Below are positions 48,224 to 61,775 of a DNA stretch of 64,000 nt, one piece after another. How positions within the stretch are numbered: position 1 is the stretch's first letter; every line of letters begins with the position of its first letter. The notes beneath the pieces are model-generated. The model had not been told where the DNA came from. It was given only the letters and a program-made list of their open reading frames with translations, and ran no database searches. A program made the translations under genes and the position numbers. The stretch comes from Neocallimastix lanati (nom. inval.) (taxonomy: Eukaryota > Neocallimastigomycota > Neocallimastigomycetes > Neocallimastigales > Neocallimastigaceae), in assembly GCA_016946835.1 (NCBI GenBank), contig JACVTC010000038.1, forward strand, positions 280,001 to 344,000. Reading direction: 5' to 3'.

Positions 48224-48230
48224 AGAAAAA
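47130..48230 (+). pseudogene. MULE-family transposase relic
   Basis: Decayed Mutator-like transposase. Across frames it reads VKDEIRKSLIPLGIKFTPIF, GFICSEYNTIKSQITKDTN, NGDIFVDGTFYIAPKFCYQL, FITRTHIKDLNSFYTSL, LKNEKQTTYEIF, FPDINIKYNIWHYKRTLE, SNLPFVNPEYIIDIYNRIK and NNVSVYFNNSLNNLFSKK. The DGTF first catalytic Asp, the Asp/Glu block before the HYK segment and the terminal TNNV..(Y/W)HNRLN element are MULE features. Many in-frame TAA codons, frame changes and expanded A tracts (47606-47636, 48186-48220) make it non-functional. Terminal inverted repeats were not found. Confidence 0.75.
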
Positions 48231-48948
48231 TTGATGAAATCAATATTGTAATTGAAAAATATAAAACTTTGTAATACAAAATGATATATATGCTGATTTT
48301 TAATATATGACCGAGTAATGATCAAATGGAAAAGATTATCAAATTTCTATCACAATTATTATTAATTATTAAAATTATTCTTAATTAAAAATCCAGAATT
48401 GCTTAAAATTTTAACTATGTTTAAAATATTAGTATAGAAAAAATTATTTAAAAAATATTTTTATCATTAAATATTTCTAATTAATTTTATTATTATGATT
48501 ATTATTATTGTTGCTGTTGTTATTTTAATTTTTATTTTTATTAATAACTATTATATCTATATCATTAATTTTATGAATATTATAAAAAAAATTTCTATTA
48601 AATATTTTTATTTTCATTTTTATATTAATAATTTTTATACTATCAAGTTACCTATTAAAATGTATGATAATAATAATATTAAATATCATTATTTATAACT
48701 TTTATATTTATTTCATTAATTTTATAAATATTTTAAAACAAATATTCTTTCAAATATTTTTATTTTTATATTTTTATTAATAATTTTTATAATATAAAAT
48801 AAAAATTTTTTATTATATCAAAATGTGTAATAAAAATAAAAATAAAAAAAAATAAAAAAAAATAAAAAAAAATAAAAAAATAAAAAATAAAAATTTAAAA
48901 TAAAAAATATTTTATTATAATTATTATTATTTAAATTATTTTATTTAC
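48231..48948. other. AT-rich spacer
   Basis: No gene; AAAATAAAAAA words near 48830-48900 and one internal similarity (48560-48640 with 48710-48790, AAATATTTTTATTTTCAT/ATTTTTATA...). Confidence 0.4.
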
Positions 48949-49518
<570 letters not shown>

Positions 49519-49656
49519 CAGATTTTTCTTTTAATTTCTAATTTTTATTTCAATTTATTTTTTCTATGCTTTATTTTTTTTCTTTTTTTTGGTTGTAGTT
49601 GTTGTTGTTGTTGTTATTGCTATTGCTATTGTTGTTATTGCCATTTTGAATTGAAA

Positions 49657-49887
49657 TTAAATAATGGAAAGATGATTTTCTAGTGTTTTCATTAACTCTT
49701 TACCTCGATTAAATTCTGGAAAAATTTCAAGTGATTTTTTACATTGATTATAACTTTCCTGAATATTTCCTTCACTCATATTTAATATTGCTTTTTGTTT
49801 TTTTGTTTTATTATTTATTATATTATATTTTATTAGAAAATAAAAGTATTAAATATATATACATATATATATATATATATTAGAGAA

Positions 49888-49931
<44 letters not shown>

Positions 49932-51494
49932 TAAATGAATAAATAAATAAAAAAAATTAATATTTATTTACCTGAATTGAAAAATGGTTCATATAAATAG
50001 TCAGTACCTTTAGTACTGACATTAAAATGAGTCTTTGCTGATTCCTTATTATTATAAGATAAAGCTTCCAATACCTAAAATGATTATTGATTGTTTGTTT
50101 GTTTTTGTGGATAGTAGATATTTTAATTCGATAAATATATAAAATCAATTTTTTCATTGAATAATAATAAATATAATAATTAATAATTAATAAGGAGAAA
50201 AAATTTTGATATTAATTTTAAGTATTTAGGCAAATTATTGATATTTAGCATTTTTAAAAATTAAAAATAATAATATACATATAAAAAATATAATAATAAT
50301 TATATGAATAAATAAATAAAATTTACTCCTAAATTATTCCAAGCTTCATAATGAGATGGATTTGACGCTATAGCAAGTTTCAAACATCGGTAAGTTAATG
50401 GTATATCTCCTATACTATTAGCAACTTGAGATAAATTATACCTATTATTTTATAATAAAATATATATAATAAATAATAATTAACGATAATATTATAATTA
50501 ATTACTATCATTAATTATTATTTAATCATATAATTATTAATATTCTTTTTTTTTTTTATTGTTACCATATATCACTAACAGTAATATCATTTTCTGCTAT
50601 TTGTAATGCTCTTTCAAAACATACAAGGCACATATCATATTGTTGAGAATAGAATGTACAAAGTCCTATATTATTCCATATTTCAGCATTATCATAGAAG
50701 CCCATTTGAAGAAGTCTTTTATAATATCGGAGAGCAACTTCCGGTTGATCCTTATAAAATGAATTAGAAGCCAAAGAAGCTAAAGCTTCCTTATTTGAAT
50801 TGTCAATATAAAGTACCTTTCTAAAATATTCAACAGAATGATCAAGATCTCCTTGAGTTTCATATATTCTAGCCAGTGCTAATAAAAGATCAATAGAATC
50901 ATTATGCTTTTCTAATCCACGTTCAATACATTGTATAGCATCATTATTCTTTTGTAGTTTTAGGAATGTTTTGGATAAATAGAGATAGGTATTTTCGGTT
51001 GACTAATAAAAAGATTTATATATAAAATAAAATAAAATATAAAATACAAAACAGAGTAAAATTGAATAAAAATATAAATGATATAGTATAATATGATAAA
51101 ACAGAATAAATTAAAATAAAATAATTAATAAAATTATATATATTATATGAAAAAAAAGAACAAAAAAAAATTTTTTTAAACACATATTTATTTATAATTA
51201 ATTTAATGTATATATATCTTAATGTATCATAATCTATAGAAGAAAAAAATAATTTTGTAAAACTTAGGTTTAAGTTCATGAACAACTTACTTCTAATTTT
51301 AAAGCGCTTTCGAATTGTTTAATAGCATCTAAAAATAATCCCAATTTATAATAGCATTTACCCAATTGTACTTTCCACCACCAATCCTTATAACTAATAT
51401 ATTTTATAATTATATAAATTTTTATTTATTAATATATTCATTATGATTTTTTTATTTTTTTATTTTATATTGTAAATATGTAAATATATATTTA

Positions 51495-51557
<63 letters not shown>

Positions 51558-52587
51558 TATTTAACATACTCATGTGAAACTGTTGCATGTGCTGCTAATT
51601 CCAATGCTTTATGATATTTGTTTTCAAAATAATAAATATATAAAAATAAAGCCTTGAATAATGATAAGATAATAAATGGATATAAGTTATATATAGGATA
51701 TATATATAAATAGATAGATAGATGGATTATATAGGTTACGTAGTATTCAATATTAAATTAATAAGCAATAAAATCATTTCAATATTATTATATATAAATT
51801 AATATTATAAATTTTTATTTAAATATAAAAAAAAATAGATAAATAAAATTATAAAAATAAAAATAATAATATATATATAATGATTCATTATAATATAATA
51901 TATGTAATACCCTTGAAATTTTTTCACTGGATACTTTTTTCAAATCTAATTTTTCTGTATCTATTAATTGATTAACACCATCATCTGCTAAAGATTCCGT
52001 ACCTAAACGTATAAATCTTATATAAATAAACAAATTTATATATATATATATATATTATTTTATTTAGTATATATTTATGTATATTTATATATATTTAAGT
52101 GGAATAATCAATTCAATTATATTTTTGTTTTATTTTTTGTTTGTTTGTTTGTTTGTTAGTTTGTTTGTCTTTTCTTTTATATATATATATTTAATATTCT
52201 GTTATTGTTGTTGTAGTTGTTTATTTGTGTTTTTATTTTATTTTTTTTTTATATAAAAAATATTATATATATATTTTCTACCTTCCAGGTGTAGCTATTG
52301 ATTGTACTGTATTAACATCTATTCCTGTGGATGTATTTCGTCGTGATTGAGAACTTCATATTGGTATATATATATATAAATATTTAATTTTCAATAATTA
52401 ATAGTTTTATATATAATAAGAATAAATATAGTAATAAAAGAGAAATAAAATAATGATGATAATGATAATAATTATAACAATAACATGTATATATATATAA
52501 TAATTAATAAAATAAAATAAAAATTAATAATTTTTTATAATTATAATTTTTTTACTATTATTATTTTATTATTTATTATTATTCAAT

Positions 52588-52658
<71 letters not shown>

Positions 52659-53612
52659 CCTTACGAAGTTATATCTTTATAATTTGCAACTCTGAAAAAA
52701 CCCGGTAAAAATTGACCTTTAGAAGATGATGGTCTAACACTTTGATTAAATCCAGGAGTAGAAGGTAAAGTTGCAGCTCCAGAAGTATGAACTATACGAT
52801 TTCCTGTAAGCGGAGTTCTACCTCCACCTGATCTTGGTGTTTTTCCAGTAGCAGTGGTTCCAGGTCTTTTTTTTTTTTTTTTTATTAATTAATAAAATGA
52901 AAAATTATAATAACAATAATAAGTAGCAAGAATTATGATGACGGTAATGATAATAATAATTATAGTAATAGTAATAATAAATAATAGATAATAGATAATA
53001 ATAAGCAATAATTATTATTAAAGGATTGTAATATAATTAATAGATAACAATAATGGCAGTAGAATATATTTTGATATTTAAAAAGAATAAGTTATATTTA
53101 GTAATTAAATTATTTTTTTTTTTTTTTTTTGCCAATTTAAATATTTTTATATCACATTAACAATATGGTTACAATTTATAATATAAAAAAAATAATAACA
53201 TCCTTATATATATATTGTACATATAAACAGATAATATAATACCTTGGTATAAAATCTGTATTTAATACTCTTTCATCAAATATAATATCATTCGCATTAT
53301 ATTCTGTATCATCTAAATAACTCATCTCAGTTAAAACACGAATTTTAATGAACCATATTGTCTAAAAATCAAATTCATAAGCATATTATATTTCCAATAT
53401 TTTATTATCATTCATTCATTCATTGTATATTTATTTTCCATAATGTATAATATATGATAGAAATTATTATTATATTAATGATTCAGATATAGTAAAAAAA
53501 AATAGAGGAAGAAGTGAGATAATTTTAATCAAACCAAAATGTATATATATATATATATATTCTTTTATTTTGATATATATATATATATAGTAATTACAAA
53601 ATATATATATCT

Positions 53613-53645
<33 letters not shown>

Positions 53646-53837
53646 ATATATATTTAATAATTATAATATATATATATAAGTTTTTTCATAAACTTTTTTT
53701 TATAAAAAAATATATACTTGATCAATAGGATTTTTCGCTAGTAATTCATCACATAGTATTAAACATTGTTCATAGTTTTGTATAGAGTAACAATAAAATA
53801 ATTGGTATATCTTATTATCTGTACTTTCGATTCTCAT
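49657..53837 (-). CDS. BBS8: Bardet-Biedl syndrome 8 protein homologue (TTC8), BBSome TPR subunit
   Basis: Core subunit of the BBSome, the coat that moves membrane proteins in and out of cilia. Eleven exons on the minus strand: 53837-53718, 53361-53243, 52865-52665, 52353-52282, 52016-51911, 51652-51570, 51393-51291, 51002-50566, 50441-50327, 50074-49972, 49790-49657. All are GT/AG, phases agree, 530 aa (human TTC8 about 540). N-terminal part has TIWFIKIRVLTEMSYLDD. A proline/threonine-rich linker (RPGTTATGKTPRSGGGRTPL, FNQSVRPSSSKGQFLPG) leads to GRFIRLGTESL. TPR region: DYKDWWWKVQLGKCYYKLG, IYETQGDLDHSVEYFRKVL, SNSFYKDQPEVALRYYKRLL, NNIGLCTFYSQQYDMCLVCF and WYNLSQVANSIGDIPLTYRC. The intron before exon 3's donor side includes a ~70-nt T tract (about 52589-52658). 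This fits a flagellated zoospore. Very secure. Confidence 0.95.
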
Positions 53838-54035
53838 TTTCTTTTTTTCTTATATATATATATATATGTGTATTTATAAATAATTTTTTTTTTTTTTAAT
53901 ATTACTTTTCTTCCCTTTGGTTTCTTAAACAAATAATAAATATGTTTTTTCTATTTAAAAAATAATTTGAATCAATTATTATAAAAATATTTGATTCAAT
54001 ATATTGTTATTTCCTGTTTTCTTATTTTTTTTCTC

Positions 54036-54103
<68 letters not shown>

Positions 54104-54537
54104 ATTATTATTATTAATTTTTTCAAATTGTAATTATATTAATTATATATCCCTTATATTATAATTTATATATATATATATATATATCACCAAAATCTTT
54201 AAATTTATATACATAGTTTTCTATTTTTTAATTTTTTTGCATTTAATTATAAAAATTATTTAATAATTCATTTTATCAGTTTTGTTTAATTTAATACATT
54301 ATCTTAAAAAAGTTAAAAAAAAAATAAAAAAAATAAAAAAAAAATTGAAAATGATAAAATGATGAAAAAAATCTTATGATATAAATAATATTTTTTTTTT
54401 AATATGTATATATATTTTTTCTAACTGTAAATATATTAACATAATATTATAATTATTCTTATTTTTTAATTCTTTATTTCATCAATATAATTGTTAATTG
54501 TTATAATCAAATTTATTTTAAAATAATCATTAGAATT

Positions 54538-54579
<42 letters not shown>

Positions 54580-54592
54580 ATTTAAATAGAAG

Positions 54593-54650
<58 letters not shown>

Positions 54651-55181
54651 AATATATATATTTTTATCTTTTATACTTTATTTTATTCTTTTTTTTTTTT
54701 TTTTTTTTTTTTTTTTGTACTTCCCTCTGTAAATGTGAATAATAACATTAAATAACTTCAAAAATTACAAATTAAAAAAAAAAAAATTATAATAAAAATA
54801 TTTTTAAATGGGAAAGGAAAACTTTAAATAAACTTTAAAAATTTTCTTTTTGAACTAATCCAAATATTTTTTTTTTAAAAAAAATTCTCAAAATATTAAT
54901 TTGAAATTAAATTAAAAATTAACAAATAATAATTTGAACCAAAATAATTTATTACTCTTTTTATTCATTAATTTTACTAGCGATATATATAAATAATAAT
55001 AACAATAATAATTAAAAAAAAAAAAAAGAAAAAGGAACTTTATTTATATATACTCTTAAATCTCTTTTTTACACAAATCTACATACAATATAAAAAAAAA
55101 GTTAGATTATCATTTGAAGAATTTTTTATAAATTTTATTATTATTATTGTTATTATCTTTTTTTAATATATTACATTTTTC

Positions 55182-55214
<33 letters not shown>

Positions 55215-56337
55215 TTTTTTTTTTGCTTTTCTACCTAATTCTTATTTATTCTATTCCTAATAATTTGAAATAAAGAAATATATTAATAAAAATTAAACTT
55301 TAAAAAATTTTATTTAAAAAAAGGGAAGAAAAATTCTTTATATAATAAAAAAAATTACTGTTCTATATGGAACAATAATTTATATTTATATATATATATA
55401 TATTAATAATAACAAAAATTAATATAATCTTTAAATTCCATTTGTAAAAAATATATATATATATAATTATAAGAAAAAAAAAAAAAAAGAAAGAAAGAAA
55501 AAATAATACTATATTTAAAAAAATACATATATATAAAGAAATAAGGAAATTAAAAAATTTTTTTTTTCTTTTTTTCCTTTATTGAAAATATTACCATTAT
55601 AAATTTCAAATATTATCAATCATATTCCTAATTTCCTGTTTCATTTAAATGCATTGATTTTTTCCTTTCTTTTCCTTTTTCCTTTTTTTTTTTTTTTTTT
55701 TACTTTTATTGAAATCTCATTTCCTTTAAAAGAATAGTATTTAAATATATTGTTAAAAAATTGATTTTCTTATTGTTGTTTTTGTTATTATTCGTAATTT
55801 AATATTCTTTTTTTTTTTTTTTTTTTGAGATTTAAATCGCTTTGATATATAAAAAAAAAATTAATTACCCTATTAATATATGTTCTAAGTAAATATTTTG
55901 ATTAAATGTTTAAAAAATAAATAACTGAATATTATATTGATATATTTTATATATTTATAATATTGGTTTTATTGCTTTTATTTTCCTTTCTTTTTCTTTA
56001 ATAAATTATATCTTAAAGAAAAAGAAATTAAAATAATAAATTACCAATATAAATAATATGTGAATGAAAATTATTTAAAAGTTTGACTTTAAATTAAATA
56101 AAAAAAATACTAAAAAAGTTAAACAATATTATGATAAATTTAATTTAACCAAGACAATTCGACTATTTATAATTGATATCAATAATTATTATATTTTTTA
56201 TAATTTACAAAAAAAAAAGTATTTATTTAAAATAATAATAATTAATATTTTGCTTTGTTTTAATTTTCAAAAAATAAAATATATTAAAAATGAAAAAAAA
56301 AATAAAATTATTATATTATTATTGTTTTACATATATA
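53838..56337. other. AT-rich intergenic
   Basis: 2.5 kb between two minus-strand genes. Contains (ATT)n at 54034-54100, two A tracts of about 37 and 55 nt (54541-54577, 54594-54648) and many T tracts. The first few hundred bases should hold the BBS8 promoter. No gene seen. Confidence 0.6.
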
Positions 56338-56892
56338 TTAAAAAAAATTACCAGTTTCTTTAACTCTTCTTTCATATTCTTTTCTATTTTCTCTGAAAAG
56401 TCTAGCAGCCTCAACATTTGCTGGACTACTTGGATTTGGATCGTGAAGTAGAGATTGAATTGAAGTTAAAATGGCAGCAACATCATATGAAGGTGACCAA
56501 CGATTTTGAACTAATAATTTCATAAATTTTATTAAATATAATATTTGCATATTAATAATATTAATACTTCAAATTTTAATATTATAAAGGATCATCAATA
56601 ATAATATAAACTTACGAATATCTAAACAAAGATTTCCATTGGTATAAACATTTGGGTGGAACATTTTTGAAACAAATTGAACCTTTGGTGGTTTAGTTGG
56701 GTATGCTTCTTCAAATTCTAAAGTAAGTTTAAAAGTACCATCCTCGAAAGGAGTATCTATTATTTATAAATAATAATAAATATAAAATTATTAATAATCA
56801 TACTTCATCATTTACAATAATTCTATTCTAATTTCTTATTAATATGAAAATTTATTCTTACCTTCTGGACCAAATATAACAGCTATCAAACC

Positions 56893-56923
<31 letters not shown>

Positions 56924-57435
56924 AAAATAAATTTATTAACAAATTATTATTAGAAAAATACATTATTAATTATTTTATTATGTATATGAATATTAATAAA
57001 TTTATTAATTATTTATTTTATTTTTCACTTTAGATGTATATCAATATATTAATAAATTTATTAATTTTTTCATTTTTCATTTATTAATTATAATAATATT
57101 AATAGATTTATTAATTATTTTTATTTCACAATTATTTATTAATTTTAATCAATATATTTAATTACAATATCTTTTAACAAACCAATATAATAATATATAA
57201 TATTTTTTTTTCATAAAAATCGATACAATATATTATTACTATAGTTATAATCTATCAATATATAATTTAATCTTTTAACAAAATTAAAATAAAAATTTCA
57301 AGGAATTAAACTATTTTATTTACCATTCCATAATAAAACATTATCTTGACATGGAGCTCCAGATACACCAGCTGGTGGATCAGTTTGGAGTCTCTTGAAA
57401 TCTCTCATTAAACGTCTCTTAGCTGGAGTAGACAT
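56338..57435 (-). CDS. RAD6: E2 ubiquitin-conjugating enzyme RAD6/UBC2
   Basis: Carries ubiquitin as a thioester and, with RING E3s (Rad18-, Bre1-type), modifies PCNA and histone H2B in the nucleus. Four exons on the minus strand: 57435-57324, 56882-56862, 56756-56616, 56510-56338; the second is only 21 nt. Total 148 aa. The sequence [20 protein letters not shown] is the family's N-terminus. The HPN motif is at 78-80, catalytic C88 in NGNLCLDIL, then [20 protein letters not shown] and [17 protein letters not shown]. It ends VKETGNFF without the acidic tail of budding-yeast Rad6, as in other fungi and UBE2A/B. The microexon encodes AVIFGPE across phase-1 junctions and is needed to keep the conserved AVIFGPEDTPFEDG, so it is real. 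Very secure. Confidence 0.97.
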
Positions 57436-58599
57436 TTTAATTTATTTAATACTGATTTTAAATAAAATGAAATCGAAAATATATTGATTTTAATATTTTT
57501 TATTAAAATATATATAAATTATTAAAAATTATTATATATAGTATATTTTTATATATTATTCAAATTATATAAAATTTAGATGATTGATTATATATAAATA
57601 AACACAAAGTTAATAAATAAATTATATAAAATTGATTTACTATTTTAAAATTTAAAATTTATTTAATCTAAAATAATATCTCAATAATAAAATAATAATC
57701 GTTTATATATATACCTTTTATAATAAATTATTTTTAATTTCTAAAAAAACAAAAAACTAAGAAATTGAAATCTTTATTTTAATAAAAAAAAAAAAAGGAC
57801 AAAAAAATTTTTTTGTTTTTATTATAATTTTTTAATAAAAAAATATATATATATTTATATATATACATATAATTTTATATTAAAAATTTAATATTTTTTC
57901 CTTTTTTTTTAAAAAAAAAAAATTCTTTAGCCATAAATTAAAGTAAAAAAAAAATAATAATAATAATTATAATAAATAAATAAATAAGTAAAAATGAATT
58001 TTTACTATTATTATAGAAATATGAATTTATAGTAATATATATTTATATATATACTTTTCATTCATTTATTTTTTTTTATATTATTAATTTAAATTATTAA
58101 TTATTATTAATTATTAATTTATTAATATATTGATATTTTTAATTATTTTTATTAAAGCTTTGTATTTTAGTATATTATCTAAAACAATGATTCGTTTAAT
58201 ATATATTAATAAATATATATATAATATATAAATAAATTTACATATATATATAAATATTATAAAAATAAATATACATATATAAATATTATATAAATATATA
58301 ACATATAAATATATAAATAAATATATAAAAATTCAAAAGAATTATATTTTATTTAAAAGACTATATAAAATAGTTTTATTATATAAAATGAAGTTTATTA
58401 TTATTATTTTAATTATTTATATATAAATACTCATAATAATATTTAATTTCATTTTTATTTATAATTTTTATAATTATTAATTATTATTATTTTTATAATT
58501 ATTAATTATTATTATTATAATTTAATTTATTCATATTTTATTTTTTTTTATTATTTCATATTTTCATTTTTAATTTTTATATATTCAGAAGAAATAAAT
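57436..58599. other. AT-rich spacer upstream of RAD6
   Basis: Presumed promoter and intergenic DNA. Only TATA-like alternations and A/T tracts; nothing else seen. Confidence 0.5.
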
Positions 58600-58931
58600 A
58601 GTAAAAACATTTCATTTTAAATTCAAAAATTTCTACAATTTGTGGTCCGTAGCTGTAAAACATGTGCTTATGTAGGATTTAAGAAATTAGATAATAAAAA
58701 TAAAAATAAAAATAAAAAAAATAAAAAAAAATTACTGAAAGAAGAATCAGTAATTTGGCATTTTTATTATAGACTAAATAAAAACTTAAGATAATCGATA
58801 CATACATCATTTAAGCTACAGAACAAAAAGTGTAAAGCTCTTGTGTATACAGAAACAATAATTATATGTATACTGTTTATTTTTAAAAAAGAATCATTGA
58901 ATGATTTTACATTGAAAGAATGTCAATATAA

Positions 58932-59000
<69 letters not shown>

Positions 59001-59240
59001 AATACTGATGCTACACTTTCATTCAAAGTTAATGAGCATAATAATCTTGGTATATAAATCCAATGAAATATACGAAATATTTTAAAATTAAATTCTAAAA
59101 AATAATGAATTATGACATATAAAATTAATATAATACAAAGATAATTAAAGAAATTTTTTCATATTAAGATGTTCTCTTGATTTTTTATTTTTCTTTATTG
59201 ATTTTAATTCATCGAGGTGTTGTGAGACATATGCTATTGT
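58600..59240. other. Compositional island, unrecognised relic
   Basis: Less AT-extreme than its surroundings (ATTTGTGGTCCGTAGCTGTA near 58636, AAGCTCTTGTGTATACAG near 58836, ATCGAGGTGTTGTGAGACA near 59211) and split by a ~60-nt A tract (58939-58998). One frame reads FVVRSCKTCAYVGFKKLDNK, with a C-x2-C pair that faintly recalls a FLYWCH-type finger of MULE transposons. Stops follow in all frames. Probably a dead transposon. Confidence 0.35.
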
Positions 59241-59996
59241 CTATGAATAATTAAATATTAAACATAAAAATTCATAATCAAAGATAAGTATTTTAAGGAA
59301 ATACTATTTACGACACAATTTTTATTGTCACTAAATAGTTAAGTAATATCACTATAGAATTTATTTCATTTAATTTCTAGTATTCATGAAGTTCATTATA
59401 AATTATATTATTTATAAAACAAAAAAATGGTTGGATTCCAACTGCAACTTTATTACTTTTTTATATGAATAATATTTATATTTATAGTCAATGGTACTAT
59501 TACTCTATAAATTAAATAATATGTAATTTAATATTCATAACAATAGTATACAATAAAATTAACCAAAAAGATTATAATAAATAATAATATATTAATTTTC
59601 TTTATTTTTTATATTTATTTATTTATTTATATTTATTTATATATATATATTTATTTATAATTTATTTATTTATTTATTTATATTTATTTATATATATTTA
59701 TTTATTTATAATTTATTTATTTATTTATTTATTTATTTATAAATTAAGAAAAAAATGATTATAATCTTCATAACCTTGACACCTTAACATTTATTATAAA
59801 ATGTTAAGATATTATTTTTTTATTTGATATTTATAGTAGTTATTTTAATTAAATAATTTAAAGATTAATATAATATATAAAAAATATTTAAAAAAAATTA
59901 ATATACAAAATTTAATGTTACACGAGAAAATATACTAAATTTGGAATTTGAAAAAAATTGCTTTTAAAAGAATCAAACTTTTTAAATATTAAAAAA

Positions 59997-60031
<35 letters not shown>

Positions 60032-60224
60032 TTTTATTTTTATGATTTTAAAAATTTATATATATTATAAAATGTTTAATAAAATTTTAATATAATTTTA
60101 AATTTTATTACAATGAATTTAAAATAAAAATTGTGATAATTTTTTGGTTTTTCTTTAATTAAAAATTACTATATTTTTATTTATAACTCAAACTAAGTTT
60201 AAAACACCATTGAAAAAATAATAG
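59241..60224. other. AT-rich spacer
   Basis: (TTTA)n clusters at 59617-59740; otherwise featureless A/T. Confidence 0.5.
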
Positions 60225-60380
60225 TAATAATCGGTTGCAATTAGTAATGCCATTAAAAAAACAGTAATAATAATTGGTAATAATTAGTAGTACCACTAAA
60301 AAAATAATATCGGTTGCAATCAGTAATACTATTAAAAAATTAATAGTATCTTATAGCAATCAATAATACCATTAATATAT
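60225..60380. repeat. ~50-bp imperfect tandem repeat
   Basis: Repeats of a unit like AATCGGTTGCAATTAGTAAT followed by RCCATTAAAAAAA, at about 60228, 60274 (diverged), 60307 and 60345. The G/C positions make it stand out from the surrounding AT. Confidence 0.7.
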
Positions 60381-60520
60381 ATATAATAAAAACGAGATAT
60401 ATATATAATAGTTTTATTTACAGAAAACTTTATATTATTATATTTAGAATACAGTTTGTTATTTCTAAAGTATTAAAGATATTCTTTATTGCCCTTAAAT
60501 AAAAACAATTAAAATACTAT

Positions 60521-60892
60521 AAATAAATATTATTTTATAACATTATTTTTTAATATTATCAATATAAATATTTCATATAATATTTTTTTTTTTTTTTGCT
60601 TTCATTTAAAGATATTTTTATATGTAATAAAATGAAAAACATAATATTAATAAACTTTTTTTAAATAAATTTATAAATAAATATTATTTTTTAACATTAT
60701 TTTTTAATATTATCAATATAAATATTTCATATAATATTTTTTTTTTTTTTTTTTTGCTTTCATTTAAAGATATTTTTATATGTAATAAAATGAAAAACAT
60801 AATAAACTTTTTTTAAATAAATTTATAATTAAATATTATTTTATAACATTATTTTTTAATATTATCAATATAAATATTTCATATAATAATTT

Positions 60893-60926
<34 letters not shown>

Positions 60927-60986
60927 CATTTAAAGAGATTTTTATATGTAATATAATAAAAAACAAAATATTAATAAACTTTTTTT
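60521..60986. repeat. ~152-bp tandem repeat, 3 copies
   Basis: Copies start near 60521, 60676 and 60827, each with ATTTTTTAATATTATCAATA, TTTCATATAATA, a T tract of changing length, GCTTTCATTTAAAGATATTT (ACTTTCATTTAAAGAGATTT in copy 3) and TATGTAATA. Recent tandem amplification, no ORF. Confidence 0.9.
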
Positions 60987-61199
60987 AATCAAAGAAAGTA
61001 TATCCATTATTATTATTACATATAGCCTTTCAATAAGATTAATTCCAAATATTAACAAAAAATATAATTAAATTCTATATTTTAAAATTTAAAATTTTTT
61101 ATAAAACCATAAATATTAATTATTAACCACCAAAAAAAAAAAATAGTACGATTATACTTAAAATCATTATTATATATTTTTACTTATTTATTCATGTAT

Positions 61200-61234
<35 letters not shown>

Positions 61235-61775
61235 TTATTTATTATTTATTTAATTTTTATTTTTTTTTTTAAACCTATAGGGAGATAAAATTAATTATTT
61301 CAAATTTTATTAACTTCTAGATTTAAAAATTACTAATTATAAATTAAATAATAAATTTATTAATAATTATAAAGGTATAATTACCATTTAATAATACTTT
61401 TGTTCCAAATTGATTATTGGATAATTAATTCATGAATGCAATTAACATTAAAGAATATATTTCCTTAATCAATATATGAATCAATAATAAATCAAATCAT
61501 ATTAAATAAATCTCATTAATAATAATAATAATGATAATAATAATAATATTAAAGGGATATTTCTTCTTTTAAAAAAAAAAAAAAAAAATACATATATATA
61601 TATGTACATATTTTACTTTCTCTATTCAATCAGCATGACTAATTTTATTATTATAATTAATTAATACTTGATACAAAAATATATATATTTTAAAACAATA
61701 TTGATTGTAAATTATTCAATATAATCGATATAATATAATTTTTTTTAAAAAAAAAAAAAACTTGAATAAAAAAAG
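60987..61775. other. AT-rich upstream region of the repeat-peptide gene
   Basis: (TTTA)n at about 61198-61245. Otherwise plain AT DNA. 61560-61775 has A tracts, a TATATATA run and an A-rich leader directly before the ATG, as in other genes here. Confidence 0.5.

Noticed and set aside
58843-59085. 80-aa ORF with a long poly-Lys run
   Set aside because: Frame is held open only by a 60-nt A tract; both ends lack protein-like sequence.
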